From the NCBI GenBank assembly GCA_963966185.1, contig CAWZYM010000194.1:1-64000 (forward strand): a stretch of DNA of 64,000 nucleotides, written 5' to 3'. The stretch comes from Rhabditoides inermis. Taxonomy: Eukaryota > Nematoda > Chromadorea > Rhabditida > Rhabditidae. Position numbers and translations under genes: made by a program. The notes beneath the pieces were generated by a model. The model worked only from the letters and a program-made list of their open reading frames with translations, was not told where the DNA came from and did no database searches. Of the stretch, positions 1 through 10,943 are shown piece after piece; position 1 is the first letter of the stretch; every line of letters starts with the position of its first letter.

Positions 1-3000
1 ACGACATCCAAAGTCGCATCTCATTGTGATGGTGTAGAGTGATAATTCTGAAGGAACCTGTCGCTCACACTTGTTTTAATCTTCGCAGCGATCAATATGC
101 GGAAATATGCGGGCCTGTTCGAGGCTTTCTATTCACGTCAGATGGTGGTCGACGATGAGCGCAGGGGCGGACGACATTCAAAGTCGCATCTCATTGTGAT
201 GGTGTAGAGTGATAATTCAGAAGGAACCTGTCGCTCACACTTATTCAAACCTTCAATGCGATCAAAATGCGGAAATATGCGGGCCTGTTCGAGGCTTTCT
301 ATTCACGTCAGATGGTAGTCGACGATGAGCTCAGGGGAGGAAGACATCCAAAGTTGCATCTCATTGTGATGGTGTAGAGTGATAATTCTGAAGGAACCTG
401 TCTATCACACTTATTTAAACTTCAACGCGATCATTTTGCGGAATTATGCGGGCATGTTCGAGACTTTCTATTTACGTCAGATGGTAGTCGACGATGAGCG
501 CAGGGGAGGAAGACATCCAAAGTCGCATCTCATTGTGATGGTGTAGAGTGATAATTCTGAAGGAACCTGTCGCTCACACTTATTTGAACTTTCAATGCAA
601 TCAATATGCGAAAAAATGCGGGTCTGTTCGAGGCTTTCTATTCACGTCAGATGGTGGTCGACGATGAGCGCAGGGGCGGACGACATCCAAAGTCGCATCT
701 CATTGTGATGGTGTAGAGTGAAAATTCTGAAGGAACCTGTCGCTCACTCTTATTTAAACCTTCAATGCGATCAATCTGCGGAATTATGCGGGCCTGTTCG
801 AGGCTTTCTATTCACGTCAGATGGTGGTCGACGATGAGCGCAGGGGCGGAAGACATCCAAAGTCGCATCTCATTGTGACGGTGTAGAGTGAAAATTCAGA
901 AGGAACCTGTCGCTCACACTTAATTAAACCTTCAATGCAATCAATGTGCGGAATTATGCGGGCCTGTTCGAGGCTTTCTATTCACGTCAGATGGTGGTCG
1001 ACGATGAGCGCAGGGGCGGAAGACATCCAAAGTCGCATCTCATTGTGACGGTGTAGAGTGAAAATTCTGAAGGAACCTGTCGCTCACGCTTAATTAAACC
1101 TTCAATGCAATCAATGTGCGGAATTATGCGGGCCTGTTCAAGGCTTTCTATTCACGTCAGATGATGGTCGACGATGAGCGCAGGGGCGGAAGACATCCGA
1201 AGTCGCATTTCATTGTGATGGTGTAGAGTGAAAATTCTGAAGGAACCTGTCGCTCACACTTGTTTAAACCTCCAATGCGATCAATAGGCGGAATCATTCG
1301 GGCCTGTTCGAGGCTTTCTATTCACGTCAGATGGTAGTCGACGATGAGCGCAGGGGCGGACGACATCCAAAGTCGCATCTCATTCTGATGGTGTAGAGTG
1401 ATAATTCTGAAGGAACCTGTCGCTCACACTTATTTAAACCTTCACAGCGATCAATATGCGGAGTTATGCGGGCCTGTTCGAGGCTTTCTATTCACGTCAG
1501 ATGGTGGTCGACGATGAGCGCAGGGGCGGACAACATCCAAAGTCGCATCTCATTGTGATGGTGTAGAGTGATAATTCTGAAGGAACCTGTCGCTTACACT
1601 TGTTAAACCTTCAATGCGATCAAAATGCGGAAATATGCGGGCCTGTTCGAGGCTTTCTATTCACGTCAGATGGTGGTCGACGATGAGCGCAGGGGAGGAC
1701 GACATCCAAAGTCGTATCTCATTGTGATGGTGTAGAGTGATAATTCTGAAGGAACCTGTCGCTGACACGTATTTAAACCTTCAATGCAATCGATAGGCGA
1801 ACAAATGCGGGCCTGTTCGAGGCTTTCTATTCACGTCAGATGGTGGTCGACGATGAGCGCAGGGGCGGACGACATCCAAAGTCGCATCTCATTGTGATGG
1901 TGTAGAGTGATAATTCAGAAGGAACCTGTCGCTCACACTTATTCAAACCTTCAATGCGATCAAAATGCGGAAATATGCGGGCCTGTTCGAGGCTTTCTAT
2001 TCACGTCAGATGGTGGTCGACGATGAGCGCAGGGGAGGACGACATCCAAAGTCGCATCTCATTGTGATGGTGTAGAGTGATAATTCTGAAGGAACCTGTC
2101 GCTCACACTTGTTAAAACCTTCAATGCGAACAACATGCGTAATTATGCGGTCCTGTTCGAGGGTTTCTGATCACGTCAGATGGTTGTCGACGATGAGCGC
2201 AGGGAGGACGACATCCAAAGTCGCATCTCATTGTGATGGTGTAGAGTGATAAATCTGAAGGAACCTGTCTATCACACTTATTTAAACCTTCAACGCGATC
2301 ATTTTGCGGAATTATGCGGGCCTGTTCGAGACTTTCTATTTACGTCAGATGGTAGTCGACGATGAGCTCAGGGGAGGAAGACATCCAAAGTTGCATCTCA
2401 TTGTGATGGTGTAGAGTGATAATTCTGAAGGAACCTGTCTATCACACTTATTTAAACCTTCAACGCGATCATTTTGCGGAATTATGCGGGCCTGTTCGAG
2501 ACTTTCTATTTACGTCAGATGGTAGTCGACGATGAGCGCAGGGGAGGAAGACATCCAAAGTCGCATCTCATTGTGATGGTGTAGAGTGATAATTCTGAAG
2601 GAACCTGTCGCTCACTCTTATTTAAACCTTCAATGCGATCAATCTGCGGAATTATGCGGGCCTGTTCGAGGCTTTCTATTCACGTCAGATGGTGGTCGAC
2701 GATGAGCGCAGGGGCGGAAGACATCCAAAGTCGCATCTCATTGTGACGGTGTAGAGTGAAAATTCAGAAGGAACCTGTCGCTCACACTTAATTAAACCTT
2801 CAATGCAATCAATGTGCGGAATTATGCGGGCCTGTTCGAGGCTTTCTATTCACGTCAGATGGTGGTCGACGATGAGCGCAGGGCGGACGACATCCAAAAT
2901 CGCATCTCATTGTGATGGTGTAGAGTGATAATTCTGAAGTAACCTGTCGCTCACACCTATTTAAACCTTCAATGCGATCAATATGCGGAAATATGCGGGC

Positions 3001-5132
3001 CTGTTCGAGGCTTTCTATTCACGTCAGATGGTGGTCGACGATGAGCGCAGGGGCGGACGACATCCAAAATCGCATCTCATTGTGATGGTGTAGAGTGATT
3101 ATTTTGAAGTAACCTGTCGCTCACACCTATTTAAACCTTCAATGCGATCAATATGCGAAAATATGCGGGCCTGTTCGAGGCTTTCTATTCACGTCAGATG
3201 GTGGTCGACGATGAGCGCAGGGGCGGACGACATCCAAAATCGCATCTCATTGTGATGGTGTAGAGTGATAATTCTGAAGTAACCTGTCGCTCACACCTAT
3301 TTAAACCTTCAATGCGATCAATATGCGGAAATATGCGGGCCTGTTCGAGACTTTCTATTCACGTCAGATGGTGGTCGACGATGAGCGCAGGGGAGGACGA
3401 CATCCAAAGTCGCATCTCATTGTGATGGTGTAGAGTGATAATTCTGAAGGAACCTGTCGCTCACACTTGTTTTAATCTTCGCAGCGATCAATATGCGGAA
3501 ATATGCGGGCCTGTTCGAGGCTTTCTATTCACGTCAGATGGTGGTCGACGATGAGCGCAGGGGCGGACGACATTCAAAGTCGCATCTCATTGTGATGGTG
3601 TAGAGTGATAATTCAGAAGGAACCTGTCGCTCACACTTATTCAAACCTTCAATGCGATCAAAATGCGGAAATATGCGGGCCTGTTCGAGGCTTTCTATTC
3701 ACGTCAGATGGTAGTCGACGATGAGCTCAGGGGAGGAAGACATCCAAAGTTGCATCTCATTGTGATGGTGTAGAGTGATAATTCTGAAGGAACCTGTCTA
3801 TCACACTTATTTAAACCTTCAACGCGATCATTTTGCGGAATTATGCGGGCCTGTTCGAGACTTTCTATTTACGTCAGATGGTAGTCGACGATGAGCGCAG
3901 GGAGGAAGACATCCAAAGTCGCATCTCATTGTGATGGTGTAGAGTGATAATTCTGAAGGAACCTGTCGCTCACACTTATTTGAACTTTCAATGCAATCAA
4001 TATGCGAAAAAATGCGGGTCTGTTCGAGGCTTTCTATTCACGTCAGATGGTGGTCGACGATGAGCGCAGGGGCGGACGACATCCAAAGTCGCATCTCATT
4101 GTGATGGTGTAGAGTGAAAATTCTGAAGGAACCTGTCGCTCACTCTTATTTAAACCTTCAATGCGATCAATCTGCGGAATTATGCGGGCCTGTTCGAGGC
4201 TTTCTATTCACGTCAGATGGTGGTCGACGATGAGCGCAGGGGCGGAAGACATCCAAAGTCGCATCTCATTGTGACGGTGTAGAGTGAAAATTCAGAAGGA
4301 ACCTGTCGCTCACACTTAATTAAACCTTCAATGCAATCAATGTGCGGAATTATGCGGGCCTGTTCGAGGCTTTCTATTCACGTCAGATGGTGGTCGACGA
4401 TGAGCGCAGGGGCGGAAGACATCCAAAGTCGCATCTCATTGTGACGGTGTAGAGTGAAAATTCTGAAGGAACCTGTCGCTCACGCTTAATTAAACCTTCA
4501 ATGCAATCAATGTGCGGAATTATGCGGGCCTGTTCAAGGCTTTCTATTCACGTCAGATGATGGTCGACGATGAGCGCAGGGGCGGAAGACATCCGAAGTC
4601 GCATTTCATTGTGATGGTGTAGAGTGAAAATTCTGAAGGAACCTGTCGCTCACACTTGTTTAAACCTCCAATGCGATCAATAGGCGGAATCATTCGGGCC
4701 TGTTCGAGGCTTTCTATTCACGTCAGATGGTAGTCGACGATGAGCGCAGGGGCGGACGACATCCAAAGTCGCATCTCATTCTGATGGTGTAGAGTGATAA
4801 TTCTGAAGGAACCTGTCGCTCACACTTATTTAAACCTTCACAGCGATCAATATGCGGAGTTATGCGGGCCTGTTCGAGGCTTTCTATTCACGTCAGATGG
4901 TGGTCGACGATGAGCGCAGGGGCGGACAACATCCAAAGTCGCATCTCATTGTGATGGTGTAGAGTGATAATTCTGAAGGAACCTGTCGCTTACACTTGTT
5001 AAAAACCTTCAATGCGATCAAAATGCGGAAATATGCGGGCCTGTTCGAGGCTTTCTATTCACGTCAGATGGTGGTCGACGATGAGCGCAGGGGAGGACGA
5101 CATCCAAAGTCGTATCTCATTGTGATGGTGTA
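1..5132. repeat. 170-bp satellite array, left part
   Basis: Tandem monomers of about 170 bp: the segment acgacatcca recurs at 1 and about 171, and a close variant at 341. There are about 30 copies. All monomers share a core around 'cctgttcgag..tttctattcacgtcagatgg' and differ mainly in a variable stretch after 'cgctcacac'. A marker monomer with 'ttgttttaatcttcgcagcg' lies at about 71 and again at about 3467, giving a higher-order period of 3396 bp (20 monomers). No gene is seen. The near-nucleosomal monomer length and higher-order structure fit pericentromeric or centromeric satellite, but that location is inference. Confidence 0.97.
5127..5132. repeat. Target site duplication GGTGTA, left
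   Basis: GGTGTA directly precedes the first base of the left terminal repeat, and an identical copy directly follows the right one (25214-25219). Six-bp duplications are the Polinton/Maverick hallmark. The same GGTGTA occurs once in each undisturbed satellite monomer (..gatggtgtagagtg..). Confidence 0.96.
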
Positions 5133-5321
5133 AGAGAGACATGGGGCCAGTACCAGTCATTTGCTTGTACCGCCCCTTGGAGCCACGCCCCCTTTCGCTC
5201 CGCCTCCTTAAGCCACGCCTACTCTCGCTCCGCCCCTTCTAGTCACGCCCCTTTTGCCCCGCCCCTCAAGTCACGCCCCTTTTGCGCCGCCTCTTTAGAC
5301 CACGCCTCTTTGCGCGCGCGT
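5133..5321 (+). repeat. Left terminal inverted repeat of the Polinton
   Basis: Pairs with 25025-25213 with a few differences (for example around 5248-5265). After a unique tip of about 37 bp it is built from five tandem GC-rich units of 28-30 bp starting at about 5170, 5200, 5230, 5259 and 5287. Each unit has a CCGCC(C/T)C block followed by a (C/T)CACGCC block, resembling GC/CACCC-box sequences. Confidence 0.93.
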
Positions 5322-6221
5322 TGTGGCGGCAGCTGGGGAGGGTCAGCTGTGCTCTCAGCGCTGAGGTTAGAGAAAGAGAGAGCGGCAGACAGTCAGAGAG
5401 CGAGCGGAAACGCGGTTTTTCTAACTAAAAAACTGTCAGTACGAGCGAGCGAGCAAGTGGAATCGAGAAACAAAAAACACGCGTGCGTGAAACATTGGAG
5501 CGAACCTCGCGTTAAATGTCATGAGAACCTGAATTCAACTGCATTTATCGCAAAAATAATATAAGTATACAAATACTATCATGTATGGAGGTGTGTGTGT
5601 GCGTGTGTATGTGTGTGTGGTCCTAAATCGATACAACGTGATCACAAAATACTGAAAATCGTACCTGTTCTGGGCGACGTCGCAAAATATATGTTTGTAA
5701 AATGGATATATGTCATTACATTATATTAAAATAATCTGAAACATAAAATGAATCAAATACCAAACAATGCCCCTCTCACCTGCACTCGCTAGCGTCCATG
5801 CCAAAGTTGAATTGGATGATCATACCCATCCTGAAAGCACGAAATATGATCACGGCCATGTTCAACTACAACTCACTTGTGTAAGGATGACTAGACGAGA
5901 CCAATTAGAAATAGACGTCTGTCGTCACTGAAAGAGAAGCATTTTATCAACAAACAGACAAACAAACAAACAAAAACTTACTCTTTTCCTGGCAGGTCGT
6001 CTTTATGCGCTCGCTTCGAGCGGGAAAACAAATGTAGTTTATAGTTGTCAATATAAGTGACGAATATTCAATGTAGGCGGAATGAAATGATACAAATATC
6101 GATTCAGAGGAATGCTGGTGTGAGTGGGATGAATGTTGCGAAGCGAGTGAGAGAGGGCGGAAGACAAAGGGGTTCTAGAAGGCCTTTCATCAGCCGATCG
6201 CGGGCAATCTGCCAGTCGGGA

Positions 6222-6273
<52 letters not shown>

Positions 6274-6534
6274 ATAGTAGGCATGAGAGAGGGACCACGA
6301 CAGCAGTCGAGTAGTGCAAACGCTACAATAAACCCGCAATTGAGCAGTTCCAATTTCGCAAGACTAGTTTGTTTATCTTTCTATCTATGGTATACACTAT
6401 TTCTCCAACCTTCTTTTACTCTCTACCTGATAGAGATCAATAGGCCCCGCCTACTAATCAGGATCATATTATTTCATTCATTCATTATTGCTTGTCGCCT
6501 GTGGTGATCTTCTTCTTTTCTCTCGCCTCGAATC
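5322..6534. other. Non-coding leader inside the left end of the Polinton
   Basis: No convincing gene. The short open frames here are unsupported by codon bias or splice context. It holds a GT-rich stretch near 5590-5620, AT-rich sequence, and a (GA)n run at about 6225-6271. Presumably it contains the promoter and leader for the first left-half gene, but no specific element could be identified. Confidence 0.6.
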
Positions 6535-6960
6535 ATGCCTGAGAAGTCCAAAAGTGAGTACTTGATGACGTCGCACTTCTTTGTCTCCATCTCTCTGTCT
6601 CATAGCTTTCGCCGCCTACGTCGAGGAGTTCACTCCATCTACCACTACTGCGAAGGAGTCTGTGGGAAACATGCCGCGCACTGCGCTCTTCCGGTGAGTG
6701 TGTTTTGGGGGATGATCACGTCTCTCGCTCTCTTTCAGTCTTCTGGGGGTGCACGGATGTGTCGAGTGTGTTGGAAGCACGAGTTGGTGTTCTCCCCCGA
6801 CAACATGCAGGGGATGGTGACCATGAAGTTCTGCTCCGACTGTGCGCTCAGCGTGCGCCGCGTAAACAACGCCACCTTCAATATCAAACTCAAGAACAGC
6901 AAGGATGCTGCTGCTCGCGCAGTCTCGGAAAAGACGTTCGGAGCCAAGCCCAAGTTCTAA
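6535..6960 (+). CDS. Small CxxC (zinc-ribbon-like) protein, spliced
   Basis: Not recognised as a named family. The last exon (6739-6960, 74 codons to TAA) is convincing: strong G/C third-position bias, a clean ctctttcag acceptor, and CRVC and CSDC pairs spaced C-x2-C-x20-C-x2-C, as in a zinc ribbon. A start ATG at 6535 and a middle exon at about 6606-6693 lie upstream, flanked by cag/tag acceptors and a strong gtgagt donor at 6694. The middle exon is problematic. One frame has coding-like third positions but does not join the last exon in phase. The other joins in phase and adds more Cys/His. So the N-terminal half is uncertain. AATAAA follows 25 bp after the stop. It is the first gene of the Polinton. 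A role as a nucleic-acid-binding early protein is only a guess. Confidence 0.6.
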   Translation: MPEKSKSEYLMTSHFFVSISLSHSFRRLRRGVHSIYHYCEGVCGKHAAHCALPVSVFWGMITSLALFQSSGGARMCRVCWKHELVFSPDNMQGMVTMKFCSDCALSVRRVNNATFNIKLKNSKDAAARAVSEKTFGAKPKF

Positions 6961-6985
6961 TTGCCTCAGATGTTTCTTTGGGTGT

Positions 6986-6991
6986 AATAAA
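6986..6991 (+). terminator. AATAAA polyadenylation signal
   Basis: AATAAA lies 25 bp after the stop of the small CxxC gene, followed by (ATG)n and (GA)n simple repeats. This is good positional support for the 3' end of that transcript. Confidence 0.6.
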
Positions 6992-6994
6992 CAA

Positions 6995-7054
<60 letters not shown>

Positions 7055-7542
7055 GAGATAGTGTCTTTGTGGGTTACATCTGCGCGCTCGCGGCGACTTG
7101 AGAGCGCGCGAAAGAGAGAGAGAGAGTCTGCCAGTAGCATAAGCAGATTGGATGGCGTCTCATTGATCGAGAGCTCACATTCGCTTTGTGCGTGCGTGCG
7201 TGTGTGTGTGTGTGTATGGTCGCGTATTTTATTACTACTGTGATATTTCATTTGCGAATCACGCCAAGTGTGCACTAAACTTTTATCACGCTGGAAACAA
7301 TGTCACAGTTGCTCCTATCATTTGTATATGTTGAAAACGACTTGAGTTCCCGATCCTTTTGCGAAATTGAATGTGTAAGAAGCGGGAGACGGGTCCGGTA
7401 GTGCGACGTGAGATCCGGTAGTAGTCGTAGCAGCAAGAGTAGAAGAGGTAGGAGTCAGAGTACAGAAGTCTCGAGTTTGGAAAAACGAGGCTGCATCACC
7501 ATTTTCCTAAATATTGTCGCGTTTAGTTTACTATCGATTCAG
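6992..7542. other. Intergenic interval with simple repeats, possible 5' exon(s) of the next gene
   Basis: Contains (ATG)n and (GA)n runs at about 6995-7050, a GA tract near 7110 and a GT tract near 7200. A short open stretch begins with ATG at 7371 and could be the first exon of the charged multi-exon gene, but no donor/acceptor pair was found that joins it convincingly to the exon at 7543. Confidence 0.45.
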
Positions 7543-8370
7543 AGGTTGGATGTACCTGAAACGGTGGCGGAGGAGGAGCCGGAAGATGAGAGACCGCGGA
7601 AGGAGGGCGACCGCACGACATCAAAGAAAGAAGATACAATGACAGGTATCGCCTCGCTCATTTTTTTTTTATATATCTCTTTCAATTGTAACGTTAATCG
7701 ATTATTGTTCTACTCAGAGGACCCACTCATTCTAGCTTAACCAGATGACCTTTTCGAGACAGGGCTCTTGGGTGTCGGAGTAAAAAACGTCTCCGCCCAT
7801 CCCACTGTTCCCTCCCCTAGCTTCATTTCCACTTCATTCGATTTATTTCCTCTTTTATGAATCGTTGTGCTCTCTCAACCAGTCATCTTATTCAGGAAAC
7901 CTACAAACTCGATGTTTACTTGCTCGAAGACTGAGGAGAAGGCTGTCCGCGAAGCGAAGAAGCGGGTGAGTAGGAAGAGTTGGTACTGTATTGTTGAGTC
8001 AGAGGGTACTGTATTGTTGAGTCTGTGACGTGTTAAAGGGAAACGCGTTGATATGTAACGTGACCGTTCAGCCCGCGCTCGCCGACGTCACGAACGTGGT
8101 GGCTGCAAAGAAGAGTGTCGCCGTGAAGGTACGTCAAAAAAAAAAAATGAACCTCTCGCTTCTCTCTCCTTCTCTCTCTCATTCTCTCTCTTTCTCTCTC
8201 TCCTTCTCTCGCCTTCTCTCGCCTTCTCTCTCCTTCTCTCGCCTTCTCTCTCCTTCTCTCTCTCTTTCTCTCTCTCCTCCTCTCTCTCCTTCTCTCTCCT
8301 CCTTCTCTCTCTCCTTCTCTCTCTCTCCTTCTCTCTCCTTCTCTCTCTCCTTCTCTCTCTCTTTCTCTCT

Positions 8371-8404
<34 letters not shown>

Positions 8405-10076
8405 GTACTCAAAAGTTGACAGAGAAACAAACCAAAATATATATATATATATATATATATACTTCTGAAATCTGATAGTCGCAATTGTAGAAGCCCATGT
8501 CTCTGACCGACTGGCTAGATTGTGATGCTCAGAAGCAGCAGAAGAAGAAGACTGAGAAGAAGGAGGAGGAGAAGACGAAGAAGACCACGCCGGAGGTGGG
8601 AAAGATTCTTTAACTACTAGTCCCTTTTCGATTCTTAAAAGATAACTACTAGTTTCGGTAGTACGTCGCACACTTGTTTTATTTAGGTTATTACCCTGGA
8701 CGGCAGTGAGCCCTCGTCCCCCACCACCCCGCCGACCATCGTGGTAATTGATCTTGTCACGCCGGATCAGTCGCCCGCACACGCGGAGACACCGAAGGTG
8801 AGCAATTTTTTCGAATGATGCTTCTGTTTGAACAGGGTTATTGCTCAATGATAGAATGCGTCTTTACAGCGCCTCTATCGGTCCACACCGCGCACCCTCT
8901 TCAAAGAGGAGGAGAACGACCTGACCACCCCCACCCTCGTCGCGAACGAGGCGCGCCGCCCTCCCTTGTGCAACGGTGCCGCCGCTCCCCTCCGCGACAG
9001 TACGTGTCTGCCTCGCACTCCTAAGGTTGGTATATTTAGAATTTCAACGCTAACGGGGAATTGATCTAATCGAGATATGTGCTACTCAAATCGTGTGCTT
9101 ACAGAGGCTGGTTCCCCGCACCACGCGAGTGGTCTTCAAGGCCGAGACCAAGGCAGAGGAGGAGGAGTCGCCGGAGAAAAAGGAGACGAAGGAGCGCGAG
9201 GTAGGTGGCTGGCGGTAGTAGGGGAGGAGGATTACAGTCTTTCCAGCCCTCTCCTGAGCGGTTGCGTGCCGCTCAAGCTCTGATAGAGCTTTCGCACCCC
9301 ATGAAGGTGAGAACGTGTAAAAGATTGTCTCGTCTCGTACATGTGTAGTTCTCGCATTGAAATACATCTCGATTGATTACAGCCCGAATACGCCCGCGCG
9401 TTCAAAGGACGCTTCACCGAGCCCTGCGACGCTGTCACCAAGAAGGAGGAGGACGAGAATGAGGAGGAGGGCGTCGTCGACAAGTACGAGGAGGTGACGC
9501 GGGAGGATGGCCGAACTTTCGCCGTGATGCGCAAAGTATGTTTTCTAGCTATGTCTGTCAGGTTATGAACTTTTTTCAGGTGAAGCCTGAGGAGTCTCTG
9601 CCAAATCTGTCGGCCGCTGAGGTAGACGAGGTGGGTATAAGCAAGTTTCGTCTCAGTTAATGGTACTCATTTTCAGTGGTTCGCCGCTGACGAGATGCAG
9701 AACGCGAGGCGTGATGAGGACAAAGAGAAGGACAAGGAGCACATCTACGATCAGGTTTGTCAATATCTCTCCTTCTCTCTTTCTCTCTTTGTTCCGCTCC
9801 CAGTATATGTTGTTTTTAGGTCGACTCCCACACCCCCGATCACCGCGACGGCGCCGACGAGGTGTGTGTGTTTGTGCGTGTGACACTTTCTATGTTTCCT
9901 AGTTCGATGATTGTTTGATCTGTATGTGTGCTGTTTAGTGCGAGATGTCGTTCGACCTCGTGTCGGAGCCGCGCTCTTCTGGAAGTTCGGACGTCGCTTC
10001 GGTCAGTACGTCTCCGGTGTCGGGAGAGTGGGACTTCGTTTATGCAGCGATACAAAAGCACTACTGCTACTACTAA
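7543..10076 (+). CDS. Unrecognised highly charged protein, at least 14 exons
   Basis: Reconstructed from splice signals. Exons: 7543-7645, 7745-7771, 7883-7965, 8072-8128, 8491-8595, 8687-8797, 8870-9025, 9105-9200, 9247-9306, 9383-9535, 9580-9630, 9677-9754, 9820-9861, 9939-10076 (TAA). Every junction is in phase, and all introns after 7965 are phase 0. The product is about 419 residues from the first exon listed; the true start is unknown (an in-frame ATG at 7910 is a fallback). The protein is rich in Lys, Glu, Pro and Thr with KKEEEK-type runs, has no membrane segment, and ends in an aromatic tail (HYCYY). No family was recognised. It lies 90 bp upstream of PolB on the same strand, so a replication-linked role such as terminal protein or DNA-binding accessory is possible but unproven. 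It could also be the N-terminal part of PolB through alternative splicing. Confidence 0.7.
8149..8402. repeat. CT/TTCTCTC-rich microsatellite in an intron
   Basis: Imperfect (CT)n with recurrent 'ccttctctc' units, followed by a short (TA)n near 8440-8461. It expands the intron between exons 8072-8128 and 8491-8595 to 362 bp, while neighbouring introns are mostly under 120 bp. Confidence 0.9.
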
Positions 10077-10166
10077 ACGTTGTTGTTGTTGGCGATTTGT
10101 GTTGAGATTTTGTCATAAATAGTTTTTGGCGATCGTTTCATTTGTCTTGTTTAGACCGTCTCTCAG

Positions 10167-10908
10167 ATGGGAGGGGCGGCGCGTCCGCTGGTGGTCGTGG
10201 GAGGGGTGACGTCGAGACTCAACCGAGTCTTCGGCGTCGACCAACACTCCGTGTCAGTCGTGTTTTCCAGGGAGATGGAAAACGACCCGGAGAGGTTGTT
10301 TCCTCTGGTGAGTCGTTGCTCGAGAGTAAGAGAAAATTGGGAAGAGAGAGATCGTTCGCGCGTTGTATGTCGAAGAGAGTCCGGTTTGATGTTGTTAGAA
10401 TAGAGGGTTAGGCGAGAGAGGGAAAGGGCGAGACAGCTGTGGTTACACACTTTTAAGGCGGTGGAGGAGGCTGTGAGGGAAGCCCGCCACATGCTTCCGT
10501 CTGGAATCGGTCGGCCGACCCATGTGGCCGTCTCACTGGAAGTCGACGGAGCGACGCTCACCTTTCACTCCGGTCTTGTGCCGGTCGACGGGTTCGACGG
10601 CAACCGGTTGGCCGAGGCCATCAGTCGCGCTTCGCAATCTGAGAAGGCTCATCTGGTGGCAGGGAAGAAGGTACAATGAATGTGTTTCAGTTATCGGATA
10701 CGAAACTATCTATTCAGGCTAGTCTCTCGATTAGCTATCTGCGTATGCCCGCAGGGAACGGCTGTCGACAAGGCGCGCTGGCCGGCGACACAAAGAACAT
10801 CACTCTAGTGAGAGGTATGTTATGTTTTTTCTCTCTCTTTCTCTAACTGTAAGTGTAACTGTATCTGGTTCTCTCTCTCGCTCTTTCTCTCTCTCTCTCT
10901 CCCTCTCC

Positions 10909-10943
<35 letters not shown>

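Noticed and set aside
5310..5564. 84-codon plus-strand ORF at the Polinton left end
   Set aside because: Overlaps the terminal repeat, no coding bias, no recognisable domain.
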